Of a stretch of DNA of 64,000 nucleotides, positions 26,075-35,155 are shown one piece after another (within the stretch, counting starts at the first letter, position 1; every line of letters begins with the position of its first letter). A model generated the notes under the pieces. The model was not told the origin of the DNA, ran no database searches, and saw only the letters and a program-made list of their open reading frames with translations. The translations under genes were made by a program, and so were the position numbers. This stretch comes from Mesobacillus boroniphilus. Lineage in GTDB: Bacteria > Bacillota > Bacilli > Bacillales > Cytobacillaceae. The stretch covers positions 2,232,001 through 2,296,000 of the forward strand of contig NZ_QTKX01000001.1 in the NCBI RefSeq assembly GCF_018424685.1. Reading direction: 5' to 3'.

Positions 26075-26890
26075 TTAGTTTTCGTCCGTTCCTTCTGTTC
26101 CATCGACATTGGGTTGTTCATTTTCTGTAAGGTTATCTTCTGAATAATCTCCGAAAGTCGGGAAAGGGTTGCGTTTGTTTGCTGGTTCGGGCGTTTCAAT
26201 TTTTGGGTTGTAGTCTTTTAAGTCATCAAAGCCTGACAGATAAAATGTATTGATCGTCAAGGTCATAGCAATCATCTTTTCTTCATCTGAAAGGGAATTG
26301 ATTTCCTCAGGGCCAGTGAATGAAATCGATTCGACCATGACCACCCGCTGCAATTTTTCCAGTGTCGCAATGAACTTTTCGAGTTCAAAATAGCTGGCAG
26401 ATTCAACTTTCACCGTCACAGAATTTTTTGCTATCCCTTCAGGCATAGTATTCTGGTTTTCCTCTGCTGTGACCGATTCTGTTCCTTGGTTTTCGGTACT
26501 AGTGCTGTCAACTGCCGGCTGCTCACCGTGGGCTGGCTGAGCTTCACTGACTCCCTGACCGTCATTGTTGAATTCCATGGAAGTAATATAACTGTTCGAT
26601 ATGACTTCAGCTTTTTCAAGGTCCAGGACAAGTTGTTCAGTCATTGGATCGACTGGCAGCATCTTCTGCAATTCGACCGTACTGCTAAAATCGGTTGCGC
26701 TTGCCGTGGACAACCGTGTTTCCAGTGTCTCACTCAGCTGCTGCTCAGACTTAAGTTGACTTTCCTTGAGAGCAAGACTGTCTTTTAACGGTGATATGTA
26801 TAGAAAGTAGACACCGATATAGATCAAAATTGCTAATAATGCCATTAGTGTCAAAATCATGGTATGTTTCTTTTCAAGTTGGAGGTTCAT
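26075..26890 (-). CDS. pilO: PilO-like type IV pilus alignment protein
   Basis: A 271-aa protein with one N-terminal membrane helix (about 10-32) and a coiled coil (about 36-62). A periplasm-type ferredoxin fold follows (about 65-215) with the PilO-like FELEKFIATLEKLQRVVMVESISF. An acidic, low-complexity insertion interrupts the fold (about 110-150, rich in Glu, Thr, Gln), and the tail is acidic. PilO pairs with PilN to link the PilM ring to the outer parts of the machine. It overlaps pilN by four bases and ends the operon. Confidence 0.85.
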   Translation of the reverse strand: MNLQLEKKHTMILTLMALLAILIYIGVYFLYISPLKDSLALKESQLKSEQQLSETLETRLSTASATDFSSTVELQKMLPVDPMTEQLVLDLEKAEVISNSYITSMEFNNDGQGVSEAQPAHGEQPAVDSTSTENQGTESVTAEENQNTMPEGIAKNSVTVKVESASYFELEKFIATLEKLQRVVMVESISFTGPEEINSLSDEEKMIAMTLTINTFYLSGFDDLKDYNPKIETPEPANKRNPFPTFGDYSEDNLTENEQPNVDGTEGTDEN

Positions 26891-27525
26891 GTTTCATTCC
26901 CCCCTTTTGAAGCGATACCGTTATTTCCTTTGAATAATTCTGGCTTGAACCTGATTTCGTACTCTGCACTGTAACGAGGAAGGATTTTATCTTCCTCCTT
27001 CTCCACATTAACAGTCGATGTGGCAGCTTCTGTTTCTTCATCCTGCTTTTGTGCGACCACATTCATCAATGATACTCCCTCTACCCAATCCGCACCTTTT
27101 AGGGAACTCAAGTAAAAAGCAGCGTCTCTTGATGCATCAAATTGAATCTGAATTACAACAGAGTTCGAATCGCTATATTCAAAGTTTTGGATGAAGCCGC
27201 GCTCAGGCAGCAGGGCAATGGTCTTTTGAAGAAGCGGTACCGTTTCATGCGGATATTGCTCTGCCCACTTCACTGCTTCCTGAAGCTTCACAGTTGAGCT
27301 GCCAGCATCCCCTTCACTCAGTTTCGCCTGCTGGGCTTCATTCAGCTTCTGAAGACTTTCGATCTGCTTATCAAGTGATGCCATCTTACTTTCATAGCTG
27401 CTGCCCTGGAAAAATATTATTGAGGCACTGACTGAAAATAATAGAATTCCAGTCAGTGTCATAATGAGCATTGAAGATTTCTTATGTTCTTTTTTAGGTA
27501 AAAGGTTAATCTCGACTAGCATCAT
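26887..27525 (-). CDS. pilN: PilN-like type IV pilus assembly protein
   Basis: A 212-aa bitopic protein opening LVEINLLPKKE, the short cytosolic motif by which PilN docks into PilM. A membrane helix lies at about 20-42, a coiled coil at 45-75, and an external ferredoxin-like domain reaches to about residue 165. The start overlaps the pilM stop by four bases. Two consecutive ATG codons follow AAGAGGTG, so the exact first residue is open. Confidence 0.88.
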   Translation of the reverse strand: MMLVEINLLPKKEHKKSSMLIMTLTGILLFSVSASIIFFQGSSYESKMASLDKQIESLQKLNEAQQAKLSEGDAGSSTVKLQEAVKWAEQYPHETVPLLQKTIALLPERGFIQNFEYSDSNSVVIQIQFDASRDAAFYLSSLKGADWVEGVSLMNVVAQKQDEETEAATSTVNVEKEEDKILPRYSAEYEIRFKPELFKGNNGIASKGGNET

Positions 27526-28517
27526 TGCACCTCTTTTAATCCAAGCCCCAGCGCCAGATGAAAGGAATTTGGCAATAACTCCTGGCCGCTTCCATGCATT
27601 ATGACCTTCAAGGTATCTACTGGGATCTCAAATCGTTCCTTCATATCCATAATCACTCGATCGAACATTGGATGGTCGCCGTTTACAAGAATACGCGTCA
27701 CTTCATTTTTGCCATGTGTAAGAGAATAGCGGTAAAAATCCATCAGCTTTGCAATATCACGATAGATATCTTCAAGCTGGAAGGTCAGTTCGGAGAATTC
27801 CCCTTCATAAACCAGTTCCTGTTCGGTACCGCGCTCCCTTCCCCGTTTCACCTTCCAGTTTTCCTTCAGGTCACCCGGGATGTGCCGCATGAAGACAGGA
27901 ATATGCTCCTCGAACACACACATGCTGACAACATCGAGGTCAAACTGGATCGACAGAAGCACCTCGTTTTCCCACGCCATATCATTTTGATGATATAGCC
28001 TGTATATAGCAAGCGGTGAGATGTCCGCAGCAATCGGCTTCAGTTTGGTACTTTTGAACAGATCAGCATATTCTGTTACATATTTTTCAGGTGCGGCAAA
28101 AACAAGAATCTCCTGCTTTTGGTCCTCAACACCAAGGGTAATGATATCAAATACTGGATCTTCAAATGGCAGATGTATTGAAGTCCCCAGTTCCAAGTAC
28201 AAGTATCCATGGATTTCATCTTCTTTTACATCAGCAGGAATTGAAACCTTCCTGATAATCACCAGAGAATCAGGCACGGTAAAACGGATTTCCCTTTTGG
28301 CGATTTTCCAATCATCAATACATTCATCAAGGATATTCACCAATGTATCAAAGTCCTGGATTTTGCCGTCCGAAATGATACCAGGAGGCAAATAACGTTG
28401 TCCGTACTGATGAGGCATGGCTGGATTTTTCTGCTTCAATTCAACATACCGGATGGAATGGTCATTGAGAACAAGATTGACAACCTTGCTTCTGCCCGAA
28501 AAAAGGGAAAGTGCCAT
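27522..28517 (-). CDS. pilM: PilM-like actin-fold type IV pilus protein
   Basis: A 331-aa cytosolic protein of the PilM/FtsA-like actin superfamily. It starts SGRSKVVNLVLNDHSIRYVELK and has IRKVSIPADVKEDEI and ILVNGDHPMFDRVI, matching PilM strands. Glycine-rich nucleotide motifs are weak. PilM forms a cytosolic ring around the assembly ATPase and binds the PilN tail. It precedes pilN and pilO with four-base overlaps, the classical pilMNO order. Confidence 0.86.
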   Translation of the reverse strand: MALSLFSGRSKVVNLVLNDHSIRYVELKQKNPAMPHQYGQRYLPPGIISDGKIQDFDTLVNILDECIDDWKIAKREIRFTVPDSLVIIRKVSIPADVKEDEIHGYLYLELGTSIHLPFEDPVFDIITLGVEDQKQEILVFAAPEKYVTEYADLFKSTKLKPIAADISPLAIYRLYHQNDMAWENEVLLSIQFDLDVVSMCVFEEHIPVFMRHIPGDLKENWKVKRGRERGTEQELVYEGEFSELTFQLEDIYRDIAKLMDFYRYSLTHGKNEVTRILVNGDHPMFDRVIMDMKERFEIPVDTLKVIMHGSGQELLPNSFHLALGLGLKEVQ

Positions 28518-28534
28518 TTAAAAAACTCCTTTAA

Positions 28535-29287
28535 TTAAAAAACAGTTAGTAATAGATTCAAATACCAATCAACGATTTTCTCACCAAAGAAATACGCCAC
28601 TAGCGTGCCTATTGCGATGAATGGACCAAATGGAATTGGCTGCTTCTTTTTCACCAGTCCGAACAGCAGGCCGATGATCCCGAAAAATGCGCCAAAAAAG
28701 GTGGAGAAAAAGAAGGACAGAAGCATGATCTTCAATCCGACAGCAAAGCCAATCAGCGCGAAAAGCTTAATGTCGCCGCCGCCCATGCCACCCCTGCTTA
28801 CGAAGGCAATCAATAAGAGGAACATGAATCCCGCCGCTGCACCCGCAAGAGAGTCCCACCACGGCGTAAGAGGATGATAGATTCGTTCGACCGCAAAGAT
28901 CCCAGCGAACACAAGCAGCACCTTGTCAGGGATGATCATATAAGCAAGATCTGAGACAGTAATGATAATGAACAATGAAATCAATGTAAGAGCGATTACC
29001 AGTTCAAAGCTCCAGCCAATCAGCAGGAACGCGCTTGCAAACAGCAGACCCGTCAAAAGCTCAAATAAAGGATAAACAAGAGAAATGCCGACCTTGCACT
29101 GGCGGCATTTCCCCCTTTGGAACACATATGACAAAACCGGTATCAACTCAAGCGCCGTCAGTTGATGCCCACATTTCGTGCAAGAAGAACGCGGCGCTAC
29201 GATAGACTTTCCTTCTGGCACTCGAAGGCCTACTACGTTGTAGAAGGAGCCAACGACGATGCCGTACATAGTAATTAATAAAATCAT
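28535..29287 (-). CDS. pilD: Prepilin peptidase (PilD/ComC type)
   Basis: A 250-aa membrane aspartic protease that cuts the leader from prepilins and N-methylates the new end. The zinc-binding CTKC and CRQC pairs (Cys36, 39, 61, 64) lie in the cytosolic loop. The two catalytic aspartates are Asp113 (VSDLAYMIIPD) and Asp172 (GGGDIKL). Seven or eight helices are evident. B. subtilis ComC lies at the same genomic position, between spoIIB and folC. It overlaps the pilA stop by one base (TAATG), so it is coupled to the pilin. Confidence 0.94.
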   Translation of the reverse strand: MILLITMYGIVVGSFYNVVGLRVPEGKSIVAPRSSCTKCGHQLTALELIPVLSYVFQRGKCRQCKVGISLVYPLFELLTGLLFASAFLLIGWSFELVIALTLISLFIIITVSDLAYMIIPDKVLLVFAGIFAVERIYHPLTPWWDSLAGAAAGFMFLLLIAFVSRGGMGGGDIKLFALIGFAVGLKIMLLSFFFSTFFGAFFGIIGLLFGLVKKKQPIPFGPFIAIGTLVAYFFGEKIVDWYLNLLLTVF

Positions 29288-29691
29288 TACCTTGTATGAG
29301 CTAATAATTCTGCTTCAGTTACAGTAGTATCAGTGGCTGCATGAGTAACTATCGAGGCAGCATCATGATTTTTTATAGTGTACCTTTTATTTGTAGCGTC
29401 ATAATCTACTACATAATCAAGTCCTGCATCTTTTACATTAGAAACATAGTCACCTAAAGTAGTATGTGTCCAGCTAACAACATCGCTTTTTGATGAATGC
29501 GCTAATTTAGCTGCATTAATTATTTGGACTGCCTCGGCAACTTTTGCATCATTTTTTGATTTATTGATAATCCCACCAATACTCGGAATCGCAATCGCAG
29601 CAATAATCCCCAAAATTACAATAACCGCCAATAGTTCAATCAGCGTCAAACCTCTTTGATCTTTCATTTTTTCCTTCAGTGCTTTTAACAT
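29287..29691 (-). CDS. pilA: Major type IV pilin (prepilin)
   Basis: A 134-aa class III signal protein. The 14-residue basic leader ends in Gly14. The mature helix begins LTLIELLAVIVILGIIAAIA with Glu at +5, which aligns subunits. The first mature residue is Leu instead of the usual Phe. The rest is a small globular domain ending EAELLAHTR, without a cysteine pair, as in many Gram-positive pilins. It has a good GGGAGA binding site and its own TATAAT upstream. It lies between pilC and the prepilin peptidase gene. Confidence 0.92.
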   Translation of the reverse strand: MLKALKEKMKDQRGLTLIELLAVIVILGIIAAIAIPSIGGIINKSKNDAKVAEAVQIINAAKLAHSSKSDVVSWTHTTLGDYVSNVKDAGLDYVVDYDATNKRYTIKNHDAASIVTHAATDTTVTEAELLAHTR

Positions 29692-29750
29692 TATTATCTC
29701 TCCCTTTTAGTATTATTTACCTATGACAAAAGATATATGTATCTATCAAT

Positions 29751-29756
29751 ATTATA
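29751..29756 (-). promoter_or_regulatory. Possible -10 of a pilA promoter
   Basis: A perfect TATAAT on the minus strand lies 60 bp before the pilA start, in the only sizeable gap of the pilus operon (125 bp). No good -35 is seen. An internal promoter would allow excess pilin. Confidence 0.3.
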
Positions 29757-29816
29757 ATGGATAGATTGTTAAATTAATATTAAAAATTCTAGTTTTTTGT
29801 CTATTTTTGCTAATTT

Positions 29817-31022
29817 TTAGTTCACATGATTAAAGATGTCGAACATTGGAATCATGATAGATGTGACGATGGTTCCAACTAGTCCGGCGAGCACGACAAT
29901 CATGATTGGTTCAATCAATGACTTCAACTGATCTGTGCTTGTTTCTACTTCTTTTTCATAGAATTCGGCGACTTTTCCGAGCATTCCGTCAAGCGAGCCA
30001 GTTTCTTCCCCGATAGATATCATCTGGGTGACCAGTGGCGGGAATGCCCAGTGCCTGCGCATCGGAACTGTCATCGATTGTCCCACTTCCAATGCATCGC
30101 GCGATTCCCGTACCACTTTGGAAATCACTTCATTCTCGACGACGTTTTCGACAATCGACAGCGCTTGAAGTATCGGCACTGAACTTGTGAACAAAGAACT
30201 CAATGTTCTTGTCATCCGTGCGAGCACTGCTTTTTGTAAAAGTTTTCCGAATATCGGCATTCTTAATAGCGCGTAATCAAGATAATATTTCGTTTTTTTA
30301 TTCTTTTTAATAAAAATAAGTGAGATCGCAATACCCATAAAGAACAGGACTATCAGCCACCAGAATTTCTGCATAAATTCACTGGCTCCAAGCACGAACT
30401 TTGTTATAGCAGGCAGCTCTCCACCAAAATCTTCGAACATCCCGACAAAAGTTGGTACGACTGAAACAAGCAGGAAGATGACAACACCTATCGCAATTAC
30501 GGCAATGACTGCGGGGTACGTTAAGGCTGCAATTACTTTCTGCCTGGTGTTATGCTGCTTTTCGTAGTGTTCGGCTAAGCGCTCGAGGGCCTCATCCATG
30601 TTCCCCCCCGCTTCCCCGGCACGGACCATATTGATATACATCGCAGAGAATATTTTGGGATGCTTGGCTGATGCCTGGGACAGCTGGTTCCCATCTCTCA
30701 GTTCTGCTTCGATATCGAGCAGCACTTTCCTTAATGCTTTGCTGTCTGTTTGGTTGGCCAGGATCTTTGTTGACTCGACGACCGACACACCGGCTTTCAG
30801 TAATGTGGCAAACTGGCGGAGATAGATAACCAGGTGTTGAAGCTTTACGGGATTTCCTATCGAAATGTCTTTTGTCAAAAGTGTTTCTGGGACCTCAACG
30901 ATTTCAGTTGTCCTGATTCCTTCCTCACGCAATTTTTCGAGGGCTTCTCGCTTGGATCCAGCTGTGACCGTCCCTGATCGTTTCTTTGTCCGGTCGCGGC
31001 CGGAATATTTGAATCGTGCCAT
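29817..31022 (-). CDS. pilC: PilC, inner-membrane platform protein of the type IV pilus
   Basis: A 401-aa T2SF-family protein with two repeated cytosolic helical domains (about 65-190 and 270-390), each followed by membrane segments. It begins MARFKYSGRDRTKKRSGTV, the usual PilC opening, and has VRAGEAGGNMDEALERLA and the matching ISIGEETGSLDGMLGKVA. PilC couples the ATPases PilB and PilT to pilin addition and removal. The gene lies two bases after pilT. Confidence 0.95.
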   Translation of the reverse strand: MARFKYSGRDRTKKRSGTVTAGSKREALEKLREEGIRTTEIVEVPETLLTKDISIGNPVKLQHLVIYLRQFATLLKAGVSVVESTKILANQTDSKALRKVLLDIEAELRDGNQLSQASAKHPKIFSAMYINMVRAGEAGGNMDEALERLAEHYEKQHNTRQKVIAALTYPAVIAVIAIGVVIFLLVSVVPTFVGMFEDFGGELPAITKFVLGASEFMQKFWWLIVLFFMGIAISLIFIKKNKKTKYYLDYALLRMPIFGKLLQKAVLARMTRTLSSLFTSSVPILQALSIVENVVENEVISKVVRESRDALEVGQSMTVPMRRHWAFPPLVTQMISIGEETGSLDGMLGKVAEFYEKEVETSTDQLKSLIEPIMIVVLAGLVGTIVTSIMIPMFDIFNHVN

Positions 31023-31024
31023 TT

Positions 31025-32065
31025 TTACACCAACTTCTCCTGTAAATATGGTTCTGCTGCTTCCCTTTGGATAATTCCCTGCTGGATCAGTTCCTTGATG
31101 CTCATCTCCAGGGTATGCATGCCGTAAGCCTTCGAAGTTTGCATAATGCTAATAATTTGATGGATTTTTTCATTGCGAATCAGATTCGCCACTGCCGCAT
31201 TATTGACAAGAATTTCTGTCGCGCCGCGACGCCCGTTTTTATCGACGGTTGGAAACAGACGTTGTGATATTACGGATACCAATACAGAAGCGAGCTGGAT
31301 ACGGATTTGTGTCTGCTGGCTGGACGGAAAGACATCAATGATGCGGTTTATCGTCTGCGGTGCACTCGAAGTATGTAGTGTCCCTAGAACAAGATGACCT
31401 GTCTCAGCCGCTGTGATCGCTGTCTGGATTGTATCCAGATCACGCATTTCCCCTACCAAGATGACATCCGGGTCCTGTCGGAGCGCTGCCCGCAAACCAT
31501 TGGCAAAATTATTCGTATCGAAACCAACCTCACGTTGATCGATGATGCTGTTGCCATGCTTATGCAGGTACTCAATTGGATCCTCTAGCGTAACGATGTG
31601 TTTGCGCATATTATTATTGATATACTGAATCATTGACGCAAGAGTAGTTGATTTGCCGCTTCCGGTCGGTCCGGTGACAAGCACAAGACCTTGTGGTTTT
31701 TCAGCGATTCTTTTCAAGATCGAAGGCATTCCCAGTTCTTCTAGAGTCGGTATCTTAGTCGGCACGACACGGGCTGCGAGCGATACGCAGCTTCGCTGGT
31801 GATAGGCATTAATCCGGAATCTAGAGATGCCAGGAACTCCATAAGAGAAATCCAATTCTCCTTTTTCCTTGAACTGTTCCCACAAGTTCTCAGGTATGAT
31901 CGCTTTCGCCATTCCCTCAGTATCTTCCGGCAGGACGATGTCCGTACCGTATTTCTTTAATTCCCCATTGATTCTCATGATGGGCGGCACTCCGACAGTT
32001 ATATGGATGTCGGAAGCCTTGAGTTCGAATCCAGACATCAGCAGTTGCTCGATTTTTTCTTTCAT
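31025..32065 (-). CDS. pilT: PilT, pilus retraction ATPase
   Basis: A 346-aa hexameric ATPase. It shows Walker A GPTGSGKST (132-140), Asp box TLEDPIEYLH, Walker B VILVGEMRDLDT, the His box TGHLVLGTLHT, and the PilT-specific C-terminal ANLIRNEK (a form of AIRNLIRE). That last motif distinguishes it from PilB and implies active retraction and twitching. The ATG at 32065 follows GGGGAGA. It lies between pilB and pilC. Confidence 0.95.
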   Translation of the reverse strand: MKEKIEQLLMSGFELKASDIHITVGVPPIMRINGELKKYGTDIVLPEDTEGMAKAIIPENLWEQFKEKGELDFSYGVPGISRFRINAYHQRSCVSLAARVVPTKIPTLEELGMPSILKRIAEKPQGLVLVTGPTGSGKSTTLASMIQYINNNMRKHIVTLEDPIEYLHKHGNSIIDQREVGFDTNNFANGLRAALRQDPDVILVGEMRDLDTIQTAITAAETGHLVLGTLHTSSAPQTINRIIDVFPSSQQTQIRIQLASVLVSVISQRLFPTVDKNGRRGATEILVNNAAVANLIRNEKIHQIISIMQTSKAYGMHTLEMSIKELIQQGIIQREAAEPYLQEKLV

Positions 32066-32078
32066 TCTTTCTCCCCGC

Positions 32079-33743
32079 TTACTCAGTAATTGCAACCCTT
32101 AAAACTTCCTCGGTTGTCGTAAGGCCCTGTTTCACCTTTAACAAGCCATCATCAATCAGGAAAACCGTCTTGTTTTTTACAGCGATTTCCCTGAGGACAT
32201 TCACAGGCTCCTCATTCATGATCGCCCTGCGCAGGTTTTCATCAATTGCTAGCACCTCATGGATGGCGATGCGGCCGCGGTACCCAGTCATATTGCAGGA
32301 GGAACAGCCCCGTCCCTTCCAGACGGTCTCGATATTAATGCCTCTTTTTGAGAAAATATCAATTTCGCGCTTCGTTGGCTCATGTGCCTCTGCGCAGTCC
32401 CGGCAGACTTTCCGGACAAGCCTTTGGGCAATAACTCCGCTCAATGATGACGCTACAAGGAATGGTTCAACCCCCATATCGATCATCCTTGTTACAGAGC
32501 TAAGGGCATCATTTGTATGGATTGTACTTAAGACAAGGTGGCCGGTCAATGACGCCCTTACTGATACCTCGACCGTTTCCTTATCACGAATTTCCCCAAC
32601 CATGATAATATCTGGATCCTGGCGGAGAATCGATCTCAGTCCGGCTGCAAATGTCATCCTGACATTCTGATTGACCTGAATCTGGTTAATGCCCTCGAGT
32701 TGATATTCAACTGGATCTTCAATCGTGATGATATTGACTTCTTCACTATTTAGCTTGTTCAGAGCAGCATACAAGGTCGATGATTTCCCTGAACCGGTGG
32801 GACCGGTAATCAATACAATCCCATTAGGCTTCGCGATTATATCCAAGAACCGTTCAAGATTATGCTTGTTAAAACCAAGTTTCTCTACATCATTCAATGT
32901 GCTTCCCATATCAAGGATACGCATGACGACTTTTTCGCCGAACACAGTCGGCAGTGTGGACACACGCAAATCAACCGGATGGAAGTCGATATTCACCTTG
33001 ATCCGTCCATCCTGTGGAACACGGTTTTCCGTGATATCAAGATTGGCCATGATTTTAATCCTCGCGATGAGGACATTTTGCATATGCTTCGGCAAAACCC
33101 GTTCAACCCTGAGAATCCCATCGATACGATAGCGGATGACGACCTTTGTTTCCTGCGGATCGATGTGGATGTCACTCGCCTTGCTAGCGGACGCATTCGA
33201 AAGCAGCTGATTCACCAGACGAATAATAGGCGAATCTGCTTCACTTATCTTTTCTTCCTTAATCGTTTCCATCGGAGCACTTTTCTGATCAATCAGATCT
33301 TCAAAGCCTTCGTTGCTGTCGTAGTATTTATTGACTGCCCGGATGATGTCATCTTTGGTGGCGATTGCCGTTTCGATATGGAAACCAGTTGAAAGCCTGA
33401 GGTCGTCCACAGTAAAGAAGTCCATCGGATCAGCCATGGCCACGAACAGCTTATCGCCATCCTTTTTCAGCGGAATGACCAATTTCCTTTTGGCCGTATC
33501 CTTTGGAACAAGGGTAAATAATTTTGTATCAAATGGGTAGCGATACAAGCTGATATGCGGGATACCGAGCTGGAACTCAAGGACCTCGATGAGCTGCTGT
33601 TCAGTAATGAGCCCCCTCTGAAGCAAAGCATCACCAAGCTTCTGGCCTTCTGTTTTTTCAGCCAGTGTCGCTTGCAGCTGTTCATCTGTAATCAAACCTG
33701 TTTCAACCAATAAATCACCAAGTCGCTTTCTCTTTTGCCTCAT
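32079..33743 (-). CDS. pilB: PilB, pilus extension ATPase
   Basis: A 554-aa GspE/PilB ATPase. The N-terminal MshEN-type domain (1-145) carries two similar motifs, LGDLLVETGLITDEQLQ and LGDALLQRGLITEQQL. Motifs of this type bind cyclic di-GMP in related proteins. Walker A GPTGSGKSS is at 313-321, then TIEDPVEYQL, IMVGEIRDKET and TGHLVLSTIHTND. The zinc site has CRDC and CSSC. It powers pilin polymerisation. A GGDEF enzyme at 37.7-39.4 kb could supply its ligand. Confidence 0.95.
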   Translation of the reverse strand: MRQKRKRLGDLLVETGLITDEQLQATLAEKTEGQKLGDALLQRGLITEQQLIEVLEFQLGIPHISLYRYPFDTKLFTLVPKDTAKRKLVIPLKKDGDKLFVAMADPMDFFTVDDLRLSTGFHIETAIATKDDIIRAVNKYYDSNEGFEDLIDQKSAPMETIKEEKISEADSPIIRLVNQLLSNASASKASDIHIDPQETKVVIRYRIDGILRVERVLPKHMQNVLIARIKIMANLDITENRVPQDGRIKVNIDFHPVDLRVSTLPTVFGEKVVMRILDMGSTLNDVEKLGFNKHNLERFLDIIAKPNGIVLITGPTGSGKSSTLYAALNKLNSEEVNIITIEDPVEYQLEGINQIQVNQNVRMTFAAGLRSILRQDPDIIMVGEIRDKETVEVSVRASLTGHLVLSTIHTNDALSSVTRMIDMGVEPFLVASSLSGVIAQRLVRKVCRDCAEAHEPTKREIDIFSKRGINIETVWKGRGCSSCNMTGYRGRIAIHEVLAIDENLRRAIMNEEPVNVLREIAVKNKTVFLIDDGLLKVKQGLTTTEEVLRVAITE

Positions 33744-33768
33744 CTGTTATCGCCCCCGGTCCCAATGG

Positions 33769-35109
33769 TTACTTCGGCTGTTCATCAGGCTTGCCCCAAA
33801 GACTGCCGTCATCGGTGTTTTGTTCATCATTCGTAGTTTCTTCGCTGTTGTCAGCATACGCTGGAGGTGGAGTCGTTCCACCCGGTTGGCCAGGTATGCT
33901 GGTGTTCTGGTTTTCTCCAGGAGTTGTAACTGTATCCAAATTCCCTGTTGGAGCTGGCGGAGTTTGCTGTACTGCTGGCGCAACCGGCAGGATTTCAATC
34001 CTGTGGACTGGCGGGTAAAAATCCTCTGAAAGCAACTCGGTTTTCAGGAAGCCTCCGTCCTCGCCGTAAATTTCCCTGTTCATTGTCACCAGCAATCCTG
34101 GTGCTCCTTCCTGCTCGACCGATTTCTGCCCCTGTTTCAATAGTGCAGAATATTGTTTGATGGTTCTAGGCTTGAACTCCTGTTTGTTTGTACTAGTAAT
34201 CTTGTAATCATAGAGCAGCGGTGCTCCTTTGACCGACACTTGCAACTCTCTCCCCACAATATCGAATACGATTTGATAGGCTGTCTCATTAGGGTTATAG
34301 AGCTTCAAATCGATATTTTTGGCAAAATCCACTTTCGCTTCATATCCAAGCTCAACGTTCTTAGGCAGCTGTCTGCTAATATGACGCTCTGTAATAGTCA
34401 GATTAGTCGGCAGGATTGCCCTGTACAAGGCTGATGCAATCTGGCTGAACGCAGCAGAAGAACCTTCATGTTGTCCTGCTTCTTCCACAAAAGCTGCAAA
34501 CGAAAACGGTGTCTTTGGTGATATCTCGATAGCGTTAAATGACTCAGCAAGCTCCTGGATTTCATTGTCCTCAGCAGAAAGCTTGATGGAAGCAGTCGAG
34601 ATAATCACAGGGTCTTCGGCAGGCAGGTACTTTTCAAGACTTATTTCTGTAGTGGAAGCAAATTCTTGTCCAGCAGCAAGCAATTCAGTCTTCAGATTTT
34701 CAAGATCAAGCTTTTCCATTACAGCAGAAGGTAATGTTAATGCCTTCAGCGCTTGCTGGTTCCATTCAACTATCAATTCATTTCGTGCACCGTCCACAAC
34801 CGCTGAAACGGAATCTTCTATTTTGAATTGGAGAGTAGATGGGTCAATGGTATACTCTTGTCCTTTATATACAAGCATCAGCCTCGTTTCAGCCAGCCAG
34901 CTGCCAACCATCGCTTCGATTGCTGCATGTGCTTCTTCATGTGACATATTCGAGACATTGACACTGCCAATCATCGTATTTTCAGAGAATGCTTGATTCG
35001 TAGCTGCACGGGAGCCAAAAGCTGACGCGCCAAAGTACGAAAAGCTGAAAATAAAGAACGAAAAAACAGAAAGGATCAGCGAAAATTTTAATATTTGCTG
35101 CTTTCTCAC
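33769..35109 (-). CDS. VanW-like exported protein of the pilus locus
   Basis: A 446-aa protein with an N-terminal signal or anchor (about 8-30). A peptidoglycan-binding-like region (about 45-165) precedes a VanW-like domain (about 185-290). The typical VanW core has a glycine-rich segment ending in Cys-Gln; here it reads EGSSAAFSQIASALYR, so the cysteine is missing. The C-terminal 60 residues are Pro/Thr/Asn/Gln-rich and acidic, like a surface linker. The gene is 26 bp upstream of pilB and on the same strand, so it is likely part of the pilus operon. It might help the pilus cross the thick wall; this is inference. It is not a vancomycin resistance gene by context. Confidence 0.7.
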   Translation of the reverse strand: MRKQQILKFSLILSVFSFFIFSFSYFGASAFGSRAATNQAFSENTMIGSVNVSNMSHEEAHAAIEAMVGSWLAETRLMLVYKGQEYTIDPSTLQFKIEDSVSAVVDGARNELIVEWNQQALKALTLPSAVMEKLDLENLKTELLAAGQEFASTTEISLEKYLPAEDPVIISTASIKLSAEDNEIQELAESFNAIEISPKTPFSFAAFVEEAGQHEGSSAAFSQIASALYRAILPTNLTITERHISRQLPKNVELGYEAKVDFAKNIDLKLYNPNETAYQIVFDIVGRELQVSVKGAPLLYDYKITSTNKQEFKPRTIKQYSALLKQGQKSVEQEGAPGLLVTMNREIYGEDGGFLKTELLSEDFYPPVHRIEILPVAPAVQQTPPAPTGNLDTVTTPGENQNTSIPGQPGGTTPPPAYADNSEETTNDEQNTDDGSLWGKPDEQPK

Positions 35110-35155
35110 GTATGTAGTCCTCCCGGCAATAAAATTGGTACACTATTATTAAAAT

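Noticed and set aside
26075..33743. Competence pseudopilus (comG) or type II secretion operon
   Set aside because: The presence of pilM, pilN, pilO and a PilT with the retraction motif fits a true type IV pilus better than comG or Gsp operons.
33769..35109. Vancomycin resistance gene
   Set aside because: VanW-like domains are common in Gram-positive genomes, the Cys-Gln core is missing here, and no vanR, vanS, vanH, vanA or vanX is nearby.
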